Positions 7,923-15,537 of a DNA stretch of 64,000 nucleotides are shown one piece after another. The notes under the pieces were generated by a model, which had not been told where the DNA came from, did not search any database, and worked only from the letters and a program-made list of their open reading frames with translations. Positions within the stretch are counted from its first letter, which is position 1, and each line of letters starts with the position of its first letter. Source of the stretch: JBBSBL01 sp046330255 (GTDB lineage Bacteria; Actinomycetota; Thermoleophilia; Solirubrobacterales; Solirubrobacteraceae); contig JAXLTC010000002.1 of the NCBI GenBank assembly GCA_046330255.1, positions 868,001-932,000 on the forward strand, read 5' to 3'. A program made the translations under genes and the position numbers.

Positions 7923-9287
7923 ATGCCACAGGCCCGCTGCTGCCAAGGATTCTCCCGCTCCCAGTTCCTGCGCCGCTCGGCCGCCGTCGCCGGCGAGGGG
8001 CTCCCGTCGATCGAGCCCGGCATGCCGCTGCCGGCCGGCACCGGGCTCTCGCGCCGCTCGTTCCTGGTGCGCTCGGCCGGGATCGCGCTCTCGATCTACG
8101 GCGCCTCCGCGCTCGCGCCGGCGGCCTTCGAGGAGGGGATCGCCGCGGCCGCGGCGGACGCTCCGAGCCAGCCGGTGCTGCTCTCGATCTTCATGGCGGG
8201 CGGCGCCGACTCGCTCTCGATCCTCGCGCCGGTCGGCGACCCGCTCTACGCGACCCTGCGCCCCGGGCTCAAGCTGGACGCCGGGAGCGGGACCGCGTTC
8301 TCGGAGGACAGCCGGCTGATGTGGGCGCCCGACGCGGCGCCGCTCGCGACCCTGCACGGCGAGGGCAAGGTCACGGTGATGCCGGCGATCGCCTACGACC
8401 ACCCGGACCAGTCGCACTTCACCTCCCGCCACTACTGGGAGGTCGGCGTGCTGGACCCGTTCGCGCGCCTCGGCTGGATGGGCCGCTACCTGGACCGCTA
8501 CGGGAGCCAGACCAACCCGCTGCAGGGCCTCTCGCTCGACTCGTCGCTCTCGCCGTCGCTGGCGCCGCAGGGCGTCCCGGTCGCCGCGGTCGAGTCGCCC
8601 TCGTCCTACACGTTCGACGCGCGCAACGTGTGGTCGCCGATCGACGACCGCATGCGCGACGCGTTCGAGACGCTCGCGCACCTCTACACGCCGGACCCGT
8701 CGATCGCCTACGCGCGTGGCGCGCAGTCCAACGCCGCCCAGCTCCGGCGCCAGCTCGAGCCGTTCTCCAGCTTCACGGTCCCGGCCGGCTACCCGGACAC
8801 GAACTTCGCGCGCCAGCTCGCCTCGCTGGCCGGGATGCTCGCGATCGGCCTGCCGCTGCGCTGCGTGACGATGGGCGCGCCCGGCGGCTACGACACGCAC
8901 GCGAACCAGGCCGGCTCGCTGGCCGCGGACCTGCGCGAGACCTCCGACGCGCTGCTCGCCTTCCAGCGCGACCTCGAGTCCAAGGGGCTGGCCGACCGCG
9001 TCCTGACGCACGTCTGGACCGAGTTCGGGCGCCGGCCGGAGGAGAACGGCTCGGCCGGGACCGACCACGGCGCGGCCGGGCTGTCGCTGCTGATCGGCGC
9101 GCGCGCACACGGCCAGATGGTCGGCGAGTACCCGGGCCTGGCGCAGCTCGACCAGCAGGACAACCTGCGCGCCACCTCGGACTTCAGAGCCGTCTACTGC
9201 GCCCTGCTCGAGCAGTGGTTCGCAGCGGACGCGGCGGCCGTGATCCCGGGGGCCTCGGCCTTCGCGCGACCGCAGCTGGTGTCGTGA
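7923..9287 (+). CDS. DUF1501 family protein, Tat-exported
   Basis: Protein of 454 residues in the DUF1501 family (sulfatase/alkaline-phosphatase-like fold, function unknown). A twin-arginine signal, SRRSFLVRSAG, lies near residues 40-50, followed by a hydrophobic stretch. An earlier, similar motif SRSQFLRRSAA lies near residues 11-21, so the N-terminus carries two Tat-like motifs in tandem. Family motifs include FMAGGADSLSIL, YDHPDQSHFTSRHYWEVG, GGYDTHANQ and WTEFGRRPEENGSAGTDHG, the last with likely metal-binding Asp and His. It forms an operon with the upstream DUF1800 gene. The partner pair is probably surface-located. Confidence 0.88.
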   Translation: MPQARCCQGFSRSQFLRRSAAVAGEGLPSIEPGMPLPAGTGLSRRSFLVRSAGIALSIYGASALAPAAFEEGIAAAAADAPSQPVLLSIFMAGGADSLSILAPVGDPLYATLRPGLKLDAGSGTAFSEDSRLMWAPDAAPLATLHGEGKVTVMPAIAYDHPDQSHFTSRHYWEVGVLDPFARLGWMGRYLDRYGSQTNPLQGLSLDSSLSPSLAPQGVPVAAVESPSSYTFDARNVWSPIDDRMRDAFETLAHLYTPDPSIAYARGAQSNAAQLRRQLEPFSSFTVPAGYPDTNFARQLASLAGMLAIGLPLRCVTMGAPGGYDTHANQAGSLAADLRETSDALLAFQRDLESKGLADRVLTHVWTEFGRRPEENGSAGTDHGAAGLSLLIGARAHGQMVGEYPGLAQLDQQDNLRATSDFRAVYCALLEQWFAADAAAVIPGASAFARPQLVS

Positions 9288-9326
9288 GCGCCGCGGCGGA
9301 CCGGGCGGGGGCCCGAGCCGCGGCGC
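9288..9326. terminator. Bidirectional hairpin between convergent genes
   Basis: GCGCCGCGG (9288-9296) pairs with CCGCGGCGC (9318-9326), with further GC pairing inside. It lies between the DUF1501 gene end and the cupredoxin gene end. No T-run follows. Confidence 0.5.
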
Positions 9327-9338
9327 CCACGCCCGTCC

Positions 9339-9707
9339 CTACTTGACGACGGTGACCTTCAGGATCATGTTCGCGTGGTACACGCAGATGAAGCGGTACC
9401 GCCCGTCCTTGGTGAGCTTGCGCGAGTAGACGAAGTCCGCCGCCGCGCTCGGCGAGGTGAACTTGCGCACGCCCCGCGGCGCGCCCGTGAGCTTCACGTT
9501 GTGCGTGTCGCCGTTGTAGCTCGGCCAGACCCACTTCAGGGTGGTGTTGCGCTTGATGCGCATGCTCGCGGGCTTGAAGATGTCGTCGAGGACGAGCACC
9601 TTCTTGGTCGGCGGCTTGCGGGACGGCTTGCGCGCGGCGCCCGCGACGGGCACGGCGACAGCGACCAGGAGCGCGGCGAGCGCGGCGAGCACTGGGAGCT
9701 TTCTCAT
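9339..9707 (-). CDS. Secreted cupredoxin (plastocyanin/azurin-like blue copper protein)
   Basis: Protein of 122 residues with an N-terminal signal peptide (hydrophobic residues 4-23, AGA|A cleavage region) and one cupredoxin domain. A complete type-1 copper site is visible: His69 in GDTHNV, then Cys108, His111 and Met114 in CVYHANM. The C-x2-H-x2-M spacing is the short loop seen in amicyanin-type proteins. It is probably an extracellular electron carrier. The gene is convergent with DUF1501 and close to a multicopper oxidase, which could be a redox partner (inference). The basic stretch RKPSRKPPTKK after the signal may mediate envelope or polymer contact. Confidence 0.9.
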   Translation of the reverse strand: MRKLPVLAALAALLVAVAVPVAGAARKPSRKPPTKKVLVLDDIFKPASMRIKRNTTLKWVWPSYNGDTHNVKLTGAPRGVRKFTSPSAAADFVYSRKLTKDGRYRFICVYHANMILKVTVVK

Positions 9708-9814
9708 CGGGGTTCGGGCCTTCCGGGTTGGGCGAAAGTGAATCTGGGAGGAACGGCGCGGCGGACCCTAACAAGCGCTCCCGGGGCGCTGCGCCGGTTC
9801 CCCCGGGCCGCGCC

Positions 9815-10420
9815 CTACTGCCGCACCGCCGTCGCCGCGCCGAGCAGGCGGAGGAGCGCCTCGCGCAGCGGCAGCTGGCGCGGGTGGTCCTCGCCGCGCG
9901 CCACGCGCTGCAGGCCGAGGCCGTCCGCGAGCGCGACGAAGACCGGCGCGAGGCCCTCCGCGTCCGGCATCCCGAGAGCGTCGAGCGCCGCGGCGGCGAA
10001 CGCCTCGTAGGCGGCGATGCACTCGCCCGCCGCCTCGCGCAGCGCCGGCCGGCGGGAGGCCTCCACGTAGAGGTCGAACTGCGCGACCGCGACCACGACC
10101 CGGTCGCGGTCGGAGTGCACGAGGATCGACTCGACGAGGTCCGCGACGGCGTCCGGGGCGATGTCCCCGGCGGCTACGAGCTCGGCGGTCGCGGCCTGCA
10201 GCGCCGCGATCTCCTCGCCGACGAACAGGCGCAGCGCGTCCTCGAGCAACTCGTCGAGCGTGGCGAAGTAGTAGGTCGTCGTGGCGGTCGGGACGCCGGC
10301 CCTGGTGGCGACCGCGCGGTGTGTGGCGCCTGCGACACCCCGCTCCCCGATCACATGCAGCGCGGCGCGCAGGATGCGCTCGCGGCGCTCCTCGCCCCGG
10401 GGTGTGCGACGTGCGGGCAC
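9815..10420 (-). CDS. TetR/AcrR family transcriptional regulator
   Basis: Protein of 201 residues. The N-terminal helix-turn-helix reads RILRAALHVIGERGVAGATHRAVATRAGVPTATTTYYF, the classic TetR pattern. The remainder is an all-helical ligand-binding domain. I chose the GTG at 10420, which puts the HTH about ten residues from the N-terminus, as usual in the family; the frame itself stays open much further upstream. It is divergent from the multicopper oxidase (start 10505), with an 84-bp gap containing the palindrome CTGTACAG. It probably represses itself and the oxidase. The effector is unknown. Confidence 0.88.
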   Translation of the reverse strand: MPARRTPRGEERRERILRAALHVIGERGVAGATHRAVATRAGVPTATTTYYFATLDELLEDALRLFVGEEIAALQAATAELVAAGDIAPDAVADLVESILVHSDRDRVVVAVAQFDLYVEASRRPALREAAGECIAAYEAFAAAALDALGMPDAEGLAPVFVALADGLGLQRVARGEDHPRQLPLREALLRLLGAATAVRQ

Positions 10421-10470
10421 GGAATGCGGGATGCTACGCGCCGCGCTCCGGCCGCGACGGTTGTGGTTGG

Positions 10471-10488
10471 ACAGCTGTACAGGTCTGT
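10471..10488. promoter_or_regulatory. Candidate TetR operator in divergent promoter region
   Basis: The perfect palindrome CTGTACAG (10475-10482) has partial extension of symmetry on both sides. It lies 23-30 bp before the oxidase ATG and 55 bp before the regulator GTG. Confidence 0.4.
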
Positions 10489-10504
10489 GGATACCCTGCG
10501 AGAC

Positions 10505-11572
10505 ATGTCCCCTTCCGGATACGACCGGCGGCAGTTCCTCGGCCTGGGCGCCGGCGCCGCCGGGCTCTTCTGCACGCTGAGCGACGCCAGCCAGGTCAAG
10601 CACCTCTCCAACAGCGACGTCGCTCAGGTCGACGCGGTCGCGGCCGGCATGCGCAAGCCGCGCTCCGCCAAGGTCGACTCGGTCGACCGCCTGCGCTTCG
10701 GCACGCCCGGCCCGCAGCCCGGCGGCCAGGTCCGCGAGTACTGGATCCAGGCGACCTCGGCCACCTGGGACCCGGTCCCCACCGGGCGCGACGAGTGGAT
10801 GGGGATGCGCCTCCCGCGCAAGCGCTTCCGCGCCTTCCTCTACCAGGAGATGTCGCCGGGCTTCGCGAGCGCGATCGGGCGGCCCTCGATGCCGGGACCG
10901 ACGCTGCGCGCGCAGGTGGGAGACGTGCTCCGAGTTCATTTCCGCAACGCCGATCGCCAGTTCGACCAGGCGGTCACGATGCATCCGCACGGCGTCCACT
11001 ACAACCCCGAGTACGACGGGGCCTACCTCGGGAACTACACCCGCGCCGGCGGCTTCATCGCTCCGGGCGAGGAGTTCACCTACACCTGGGAGGCGAAGGA
11101 GGACTCGGTCGGCGCGTGGCCCTACCACGACCACGGGCCCAACCACGTGCTCAACCTGATGCGCGGCCTGTTCGGCATGGTGATCATCTATCCGCGCGGG
11201 GACAACCGCCCGAACCGCGAGTTCCCGGTGTTCCTGGGCTCCTTCCTGCCGCAGATCTCCGGCCGCGACGCGGTCCTGCACACGATCAACGGGCGCGCCT
11301 ATCCCGGCAACACCCCGACGTTCCGATCGAAGGTCGGCGACGACGTCGCCTTCTACGTCATCGGCGGCAACAACGACTTCCACACCTGGCACATCCACGG
11401 GCACCGCTGGAGGAACTCCGGCGGCGTCCCGGTCGACACCCCCACGGTGGGACCGAACGAGACGCTCATCGCACGCTTCAAAGAGGACAATCCCGGCCGC
11501 TGGCTCTACCACTGTCACGTCTTCACGCACATGGATGCGGGGATGGCGGGCTGGTACCTGGTGGATCCGTGA
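10505..11572 (+). CDS. Two-domain multicopper oxidase, Tat-exported
   Basis: Protein of 355 residues that oxidises a phenolic or metal substrate with reduction of O2, or possibly nitrite. The Tat signal is DRRQFLGLGAG at residues 7-17. All copper motifs are present: HPHG (His160, His162), YHDH (His208, His210), HTWHIHGH (293-300) and HCHVFTHMDAGM (336-347), which carries the type-1 Cys337, His342 and Met347. The length fits the two-domain (trimeric laccase / nitrite-reductase-like) class rather than three-domain laccases. Start ATG 10505 is fixed by the Tat motif. It is divergent from a TetR regulator and precedes a beta-helix gene by 35 bp, with a probable shared transcript. Confidence 0.9.
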   Translation: MSPSGYDRRQFLGLGAGAAGLFCTLSDASQVKHLSNSDVAQVDAVAAGMRKPRSAKVDSVDRLRFGTPGPQPGGQVREYWIQATSATWDPVPTGRDEWMGMRLPRKRFRAFLYQEMSPGFASAIGRPSMPGPTLRAQVGDVLRVHFRNADRQFDQAVTMHPHGVHYNPEYDGAYLGNYTRAGGFIAPGEEFTYTWEAKEDSVGAWPYHDHGPNHVLNLMRGLFGMVIIYPRGDNRPNREFPVFLGSFLPQISGRDAVLHTINGRAYPGNTPTFRSKVGDDVAFYVIGGNNDFHTWHIHGHRWRNSGGVPVDTPTVGPNETLIARFKEDNPGRWLYHCHVFTHMDAGMAGWYLVDP

Positions 11573-11607
11573 TCTCAATCACCCCGACCAGGGAGGACAA
11601 CCCCCCA

Positions 11608-13020
11608 ATGACCCGTACCCGCACCTTCGTCGCGCTCGCGACGACCGCGGCGGTGCTCGTGCCGGCCGTGCCGGCCTTCGCCGCCAGCTACCCGCCGCCC
11701 GGCAACCCGGGCAAGATCGTCAAGCCGCGCGGCAAGGCCAAGACGCTGCGCGTCTGCAAGGACGCGCGCAAGATCCGCCGCAAGCAGTGCTTCAAGACGA
11801 TCCAGGCAGCGGTCGACGCGGCGCGCCCGCGCGACATCATCCGCGTCTCCCCGGGCACCTACCGCGAGTCCGTGCTGATCACGACCAAGAACAAGTCCGG
11901 CATCAAGCTGATCGGCGATCCGCGCAAGCCGCGCCGTGTGGTGCTCGAGCAGAAGGGCCTGCGCGGCTCCTTCAAGCGCTTCGGCACGGACAACGTCCGC
12001 GGGCAGAACGCGATCCAGATCAACGGCGCCGACGGCGTCACGGTCGACGGCTTCGCCGCCTTCCACTACAAGGCCAACGGGTTCTTCGCGGTCAACGTGA
12101 CCGGCTACACCCTGACGCACCTGGTCGCCGGGTACGGCGGCGCGTACGGCGTCTACGCCTTCAACTCCAAGGGCGGGACGATGTCCAGCTCCGAGGCGTT
12201 CTACAACAACGACTCGGGCTTCTACATCGGCCAGACGCCGCCACAGTCGGGGCGCAAGCTGCGCTCGACGATCCGCAAGGTGAAGTCGTGGGGCAACGTG
12301 CTCGGCTTCTCCGGCACGAACGTCAAGTACACCACGATCACCGACAGCGACTGGTACAACAACGGGCTGGGCATCGTTCCGAACGCGCTCACCTCGGAGA
12401 AGTATTACCCGCCGTCGGAGAACGTGATGACCCGCAACCGCATTTTCTGGAACAACTTCAACTACTTCAAGGGAGCGCCGTTCAAGTTGCGGCCGTCCGC
12501 TACGGGGGACATCCCGTACCCGGTCGGCACGGGCATCCTGCTGTTCGGCAGCCGTGACTCGGATGTCGTGAACAACCAGATCTACGGCAACTTCCTGATC
12601 GGGGTCGGTGGCGTGCAGCAGATCGTCATGGCCGGCGGCTCCCCGAAGGAGAAGGAGGCGTCGTTCCTGCGCGGCAACACCGTCACGGGCAACGTGTTCG
12701 GCAACAACGGACGCAACCCGAACGGCCGCGCCGACCTGTACTACGACGGCGACGGCAGCGGGAACTGCTTCTCGGGCAACACCGCTCCGGGCGGCGCGCT
12801 CGCGACGGTCCCGACCGACGGCTCGACGTTCGCGGCGTGCCCGTTCTCGGGCGCCAACGCGTTCAGCCAGGCGGCGCAGCTGCACGCGCTGGACTGGACG
12901 GTCAACGCCCCCAACCACGACGAGTTCTGGGTGCGCAAGCCCCAGCAGCCGATCAAGGGCGTCAAGCCGCTGGAGATCTGCACGGTTCGCAACGGCGCCT
13001 GCGCCGGGCAGCCGCGCTAG
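11608..13020 (+). CDS. Secreted right-handed beta-helix protein
   Basis: Protein of 470 residues with a signal peptide (hydrophobic residues 7-25, AFA|AS). A basic segment follows, then a PbH1-type parallel beta-helix starting with FKTIQAAVDAARPRDIIRVSPGTY, the usual opening of pectate-lyase/NosD-like right-handed helices. Repeated N-rich rungs follow (FYNNDSGFYIG, NNQIYGNFLIGVGG). Function is unknown: polysaccharide lyase or copper-delivery NosD-like roles are both possible, and the second would fit the neighbouring multicopper oxidase. A good ribosome site (GGGAGGA) precedes ATG 11608. A strong terminator hairpin follows the stop. Confidence 0.85.
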   Translation: MTRTRTFVALATTAAVLVPAVPAFAASYPPPGNPGKIVKPRGKAKTLRVCKDARKIRRKQCFKTIQAAVDAARPRDIIRVSPGTYRESVLITTKNKSGIKLIGDPRKPRRVVLEQKGLRGSFKRFGTDNVRGQNAIQINGADGVTVDGFAAFHYKANGFFAVNVTGYTLTHLVAGYGGAYGVYAFNSKGGTMSSSEAFYNNDSGFYIGQTPPQSGRKLRSTIRKVKSWGNVLGFSGTNVKYTTITDSDWYNNGLGIVPNALTSEKYYPPSENVMTRNRIFWNNFNYFKGAPFKLRPSATGDIPYPVGTGILLFGSRDSDVVNNQIYGNFLIGVGGVQQIVMAGGSPKEKEASFLRGNTVTGNVFGNNGRNPNGRADLYYDGDGSGNCFSGNTAPGGALATVPTDGSTFAACPFSGANAFSQAAQLHALDWTVNAPNHDEFWVRKPQQPIKGVKPLEICTVRNGACAGQPR

Positions 13021-13052
13021 CTCGACAGCAGCACACGCAGGGAAGGACCAGG

Positions 13053-13081
13053 GAGGGGCGGCCCCGCAAGGGCCGCCCCTC
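13053..13081. terminator. Strong bidirectional terminator hairpin
   Basis: GAGGGGCGGCCC (13053-13064) pairs perfectly with GGGCCGCCCCTC (13070-13081) around a 5-nt loop. It lies exactly between the ends of two convergent genes. Confidence 0.8.
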
Positions 13082-13549
13082 TCACGTCCGGGTCCGGCGC
13101 CGGCGACGGCGCGCCCCGCGGGCGGCCTCGGCGGCGATCGCGTCCGCGATGCGCTCCAGGACGCCGCCGCGCGCGGCGGCGACGACCGCCGCCGCGGCGA
13201 GGCCCGAGAGCAGGTCGCTGCCCTCGATGCCGACGTCGGCGACCAACCGCGTCCCGGCGCGGCCGGGACGCAGGGCGGCGTCCACCCGCACCCGCACGAA
13301 GCCGTCGAGCCGCACCACGATGCAGCGGTTCCGGGCCTCCGGCACCTCGAGCGTGAACGCCACGCGCTGATCAAGCACCTCGGCCCGCGCCGGGATCGCG
13401 TCGCCCTCGGCGAGCCGCGCGGGCGCGCCGGGCTCGACCTCGAAGGCGACCGGGAACCAGCGCCGGATCCGCTCGAGCCGCAGCAGCGTGTCCCGGACCT
13501 CCGCGATCCCGGCCAGAACCAGCCGCTCGACCCGCTCGGAGTGGGCCAC
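13082..13549 (-). CDS. SRPBCC-like (START/polyketide-cyclase fold) hypothetical protein
   Basis: Protein of 155 residues. The N-terminus HSERVERLVLAGIAEVRD, the segment RIRRWFPVAFEVEPG and the alternating beta pattern resemble SRPBCC ligand-binding proteins, but no diagnostic catalytic residue is visible and the call is tentative. The C-terminus ends in a run of Arg. The start is GTG 13549, only 2 nt after the stop of the inositol-phosphatase-family gene, so the two are co-transcribed and probably translationally coupled. Confidence 0.65.
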   Translation of the reverse strand: MAHSERVERLVLAGIAEVRDTLLRLERIRRWFPVAFEVEPGAPARLAEGDAIPARAEVLDQRVAFTLEVPEARNRCIVVRLDGFVRVRVDAALRPGRAGTRLVADVGIEGSDLLSGLAAAAVVAAARGGVLERIADAIAAEAARGARRRRRRTRT

Positions 13550-13551
13550 GG

Positions 13552-14385
13552 TCAGCGCGCGGCGCCTTGCGGCGGCGCGAGCGCCGCCAGCACCGCCTCG
13601 TGCAGGGCGCCGTTGCTGGAGACGCCGCTGCCGCGACCGGGATCCGGGTCGCCGTCCAGCGCGCTGAAGCGCCCGCCCGCCTCGGCGACGATCAGCGCCG
13701 GCGCGGCCAGGTCCCAGAGCGCCGGGCCGGGCTCCACCGCGACGTCCGCGGCGCCCTCCGCGACGAGCATGTGGGCCCAGAAGTCGCCGAAGCCCCGCGC
13801 CTGCCAGCAGCGCAGCGCGAGCGCGGTGAAGCGCTCGACGGCGTCGCGGCCGCCGTGCGCCAGCCACGCGGCCGGCTCGGCGTGCGCCAGGTAGGCGTCC
13901 TCGATCGCCGCGACGCCGCTGACGGCGAGCCGGCGCGGGCCCGCCTCCCCCTCGCGCGCGAACGCGCCGGCGCCGGCGCTCGCCCACCAGCGCCGTCCGA
14001 GCGCCGGGGCGCTGACGACGGCCACCCGCAGCGCGCCGCCGTCGCGCAGCGCGACCAGGCTCGCCCAGACCGGCACGCCGCGCAGGAACTGGCGGGTCCC
14101 GTCGATCGGGTCCAGGATCCACTGCCGGCTCCCGTGCCCGGGCGAGTGGCCCGACTCCTCCGCGAGGATCGCGTCTCCCGGGCACTCGTCGGCGAGCAGC
14201 GCGAGCATCGCGGCCTCGGCGTCCCGGTCGGCGTCGGTGACCGGCGTGCTGTCGGGCTTGGCGCTGACGCGAAGGTCGCGTGCCCGGAAGCGCGGGAGCG
14301 CGACCCGGTCGGCCGCGTCGGCGATGCGCATCGCCAGCGCGAGGTCGCGTTGCTGGTCGGTCGCCGCCGTAGGCACGCGGCGCAC
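13552..14385 (-). CDS. Inositol-monophosphatase-family phosphatase (possible histidinol-phosphatase HisN)
   Basis: Mg-dependent phosphatase of 277 residues. The family metal-site motifs are all present: EESG, WILDPIDGTRQFLRG and WDLAAPALIVAEAGG near the C-terminus. The GDFWAH segment and the overall layout resemble the HisN-type histidinol-phosphate phosphatases of actinobacteria, but fructose-bisphosphate or inositol phosphate cannot be excluded. No his genes lie nearby. It is divergent from the PHP gene with only 50 bp between the starts. The downstream SRPBCC gene follows after 2 nt. Confidence 0.85.
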   Translation of the reverse strand: MRRVPTAATDQQRDLALAMRIADAADRVALPRFRARDLRVSAKPDSTPVTDADRDAEAAMLALLADECPGDAILAEESGHSPGHGSRQWILDPIDGTRQFLRGVPVWASLVALRDGGALRVAVVSAPALGRRWWASAGAGAFAREGEAGPRRLAVSGVAAIEDAYLAHAEPAAWLAHGGRDAVERFTALALRCWQARGFGDFWAHMLVAEGAADVAVEPGPALWDLAAPALIVAEAGGRFSALDGDPDPGRGSGVSSNGALHEAVLAALAPPQGAAR

Positions 14386-14435
14386 GCTAGCGGGACGCGC
14401 CCCGGTCTCGCGGCGCGCGGGACGCCCATAGGATC

Positions 14436-15341
14436 GTGTCCGTGCCCGTGCCCGCCCCCGACGCGCCGACCTTCGACCTCCAGGCGCACTCGGTCGCCTC
14501 CGACGGAGAGCTCGAGCCCGGCGAGGTCGTGCGGTGCGCCGCGCAGGCGGGGGTGGAGCTGCTCGCGCTGAGCGACCACGACACCGTCGAGGGGGTCGAG
14601 GAGGCGTTGCGGGCGGGCGAGCGCGAGGGCGTGCGGGTGGTCACGGCCGTCGAGCTCTCCGCGGTCGACGGCAGCCACGAGGACCTGCACGTGCTCGGCT
14701 ACCTGATCGATCATCGGGACGCCACGCTCGCCGAGCGGCTGGCCGACGCCCGCGCGGACCGCGTGGCGCGGATCGAGGGCATGGCCGCCGGCCTGCGGGC
14801 CGCCGGCCTCGAGCTCGACGGCTCGCTGCTCGACAGCCTGCGCGAAGCGGGCCGCCCGGTCGGGCGACCGCACCTCGCGCGCGCGGTCCTCGCGGCCGCC
14901 GCAAGCGCCCCGGCGCTCGCCGATGCGGGGATCGACCCGGGCGCCCCCGACGCGGTCGGCCGCGTGATCGAGCGCTGGCTGGTCCCGGGCGCGCCCGCCT
15001 ACGTCCCGCGGACGAGGCCCCGGGTCGAGACCGCGATCGAGTGGATCCACGACGCGGGCGGCCTGGCGGTCTGGGCGCACCCGTTCTGGAACCTCGCGAA
15101 CGCGGACGCCGTCGCGACCGCGCTGGACCGTTACGCGCGCGCCGGCCTGGACGGCGTCGAGGCCTTCTACCCCTGGCACGACGCCGCGCAGACCGCGCTG
15201 CTCGCCGACCGCGCGGAGGCGCTCGGCCTGCTCAGCACCGGCTCGACGGACTTCCACGGCCCCGGGCGGGCGGAGTTCTCCGCGTTCCGCGGGTTCTCGC
15301 TGTACGGCCGCGGGCCGAGGCTGGGCCCGATCGCGGGCTGA
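14436..15341 (+). CDS. PHP-domain phosphoesterase
   Basis: Protein of 301 residues with the PHP metal-dependent phosphoesterase fold: FDLQAHSVASDGELEPGEVV (His in motif I), LALSDHDTVEGVEEA (motif II), GRPHLARAVL, the AHPFWN motif and STDFHGPG at the end. This layout is that of the stand-alone PHP proteins related to E. coli YciV (RNase AM), a 5'-3' exoribonuclease and nucleotide phosphatase. Start GTG 14436 places the first metal-binding His near residue 18. Confidence 0.87.
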   Translation: MSVPVPAPDAPTFDLQAHSVASDGELEPGEVVRCAAQAGVELLALSDHDTVEGVEEALRAGEREGVRVVTAVELSAVDGSHEDLHVLGYLIDHRDATLAERLADARADRVARIEGMAAGLRAAGLELDGSLLDSLREAGRPVGRPHLARAVLAAAASAPALADAGIDPGAPDAVGRVIERWLVPGAPAYVPRTRPRVETAIEWIHDAGGLAVWAHPFWNLANADAVATALDRYARAGLDGVEAFYPWHDAAQTALLADRAEALGLLSTGSTDFHGPGRAEFSAFRGFSLYGRGPRLGPIAG

Positions 15342-15381
15342 GGCGCCGCGCCGGCCGCGCCGGCGTGCGAGCTTCGTGGCG

Positions 15382-15517
15382 AACGGCGGCAGGGAAGGGG
15401 GGTGATCGCCGCGCGCTGGGGAGCTTTGTCGATCTGACCCCCTCAGGGGCGGTCAGATCGACGCGGTAGGCATCGGCCGCCCGCGACGCCCGGACAATCC
15501 CCCTTCCCTGCGCCGTT
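15382..15517. repeat. Nested palindromic element (MITE/REP-like) between convergent genes
   Basis: Outer inverted arms: AACGGCGGCAGGGAAGGGGG (15382-15401) and the reverse complement of 15499-15517, which differs by one inserted G. Inside lies a second perfect hairpin, GTCGATCTGACC (15428-15439) with GGTCAGATCGAC (15451-15462). The outer arm matches the GCGGCAACGAAGG core of repeats elsewhere in the window at 11 of 13 positions. Confidence 0.75.
15428..15462. terminator. Perfect 12-bp hairpin, possible bidirectional terminator
   Basis: A 12-bp perfect stem closes on CCCTCAGGGGC, which can itself pair. It is the inner palindrome of the element at 15382-15517 and lies between the ends of the PHP gene and uppP. 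Confidence 0.55.
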
Positions 15518-15537
15518 GGCGGCTGCGCGCCGTCCCC

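Noticed and set aside
4395..9287. A single 1630-residue plus-strand protein ending in DUF1501
   Set aside because: Only the last 454 residues have protein character. The rest is antisense to the DMT gene or a shifted frame of DUF1800, open only because stop codons are rare at this GC content.
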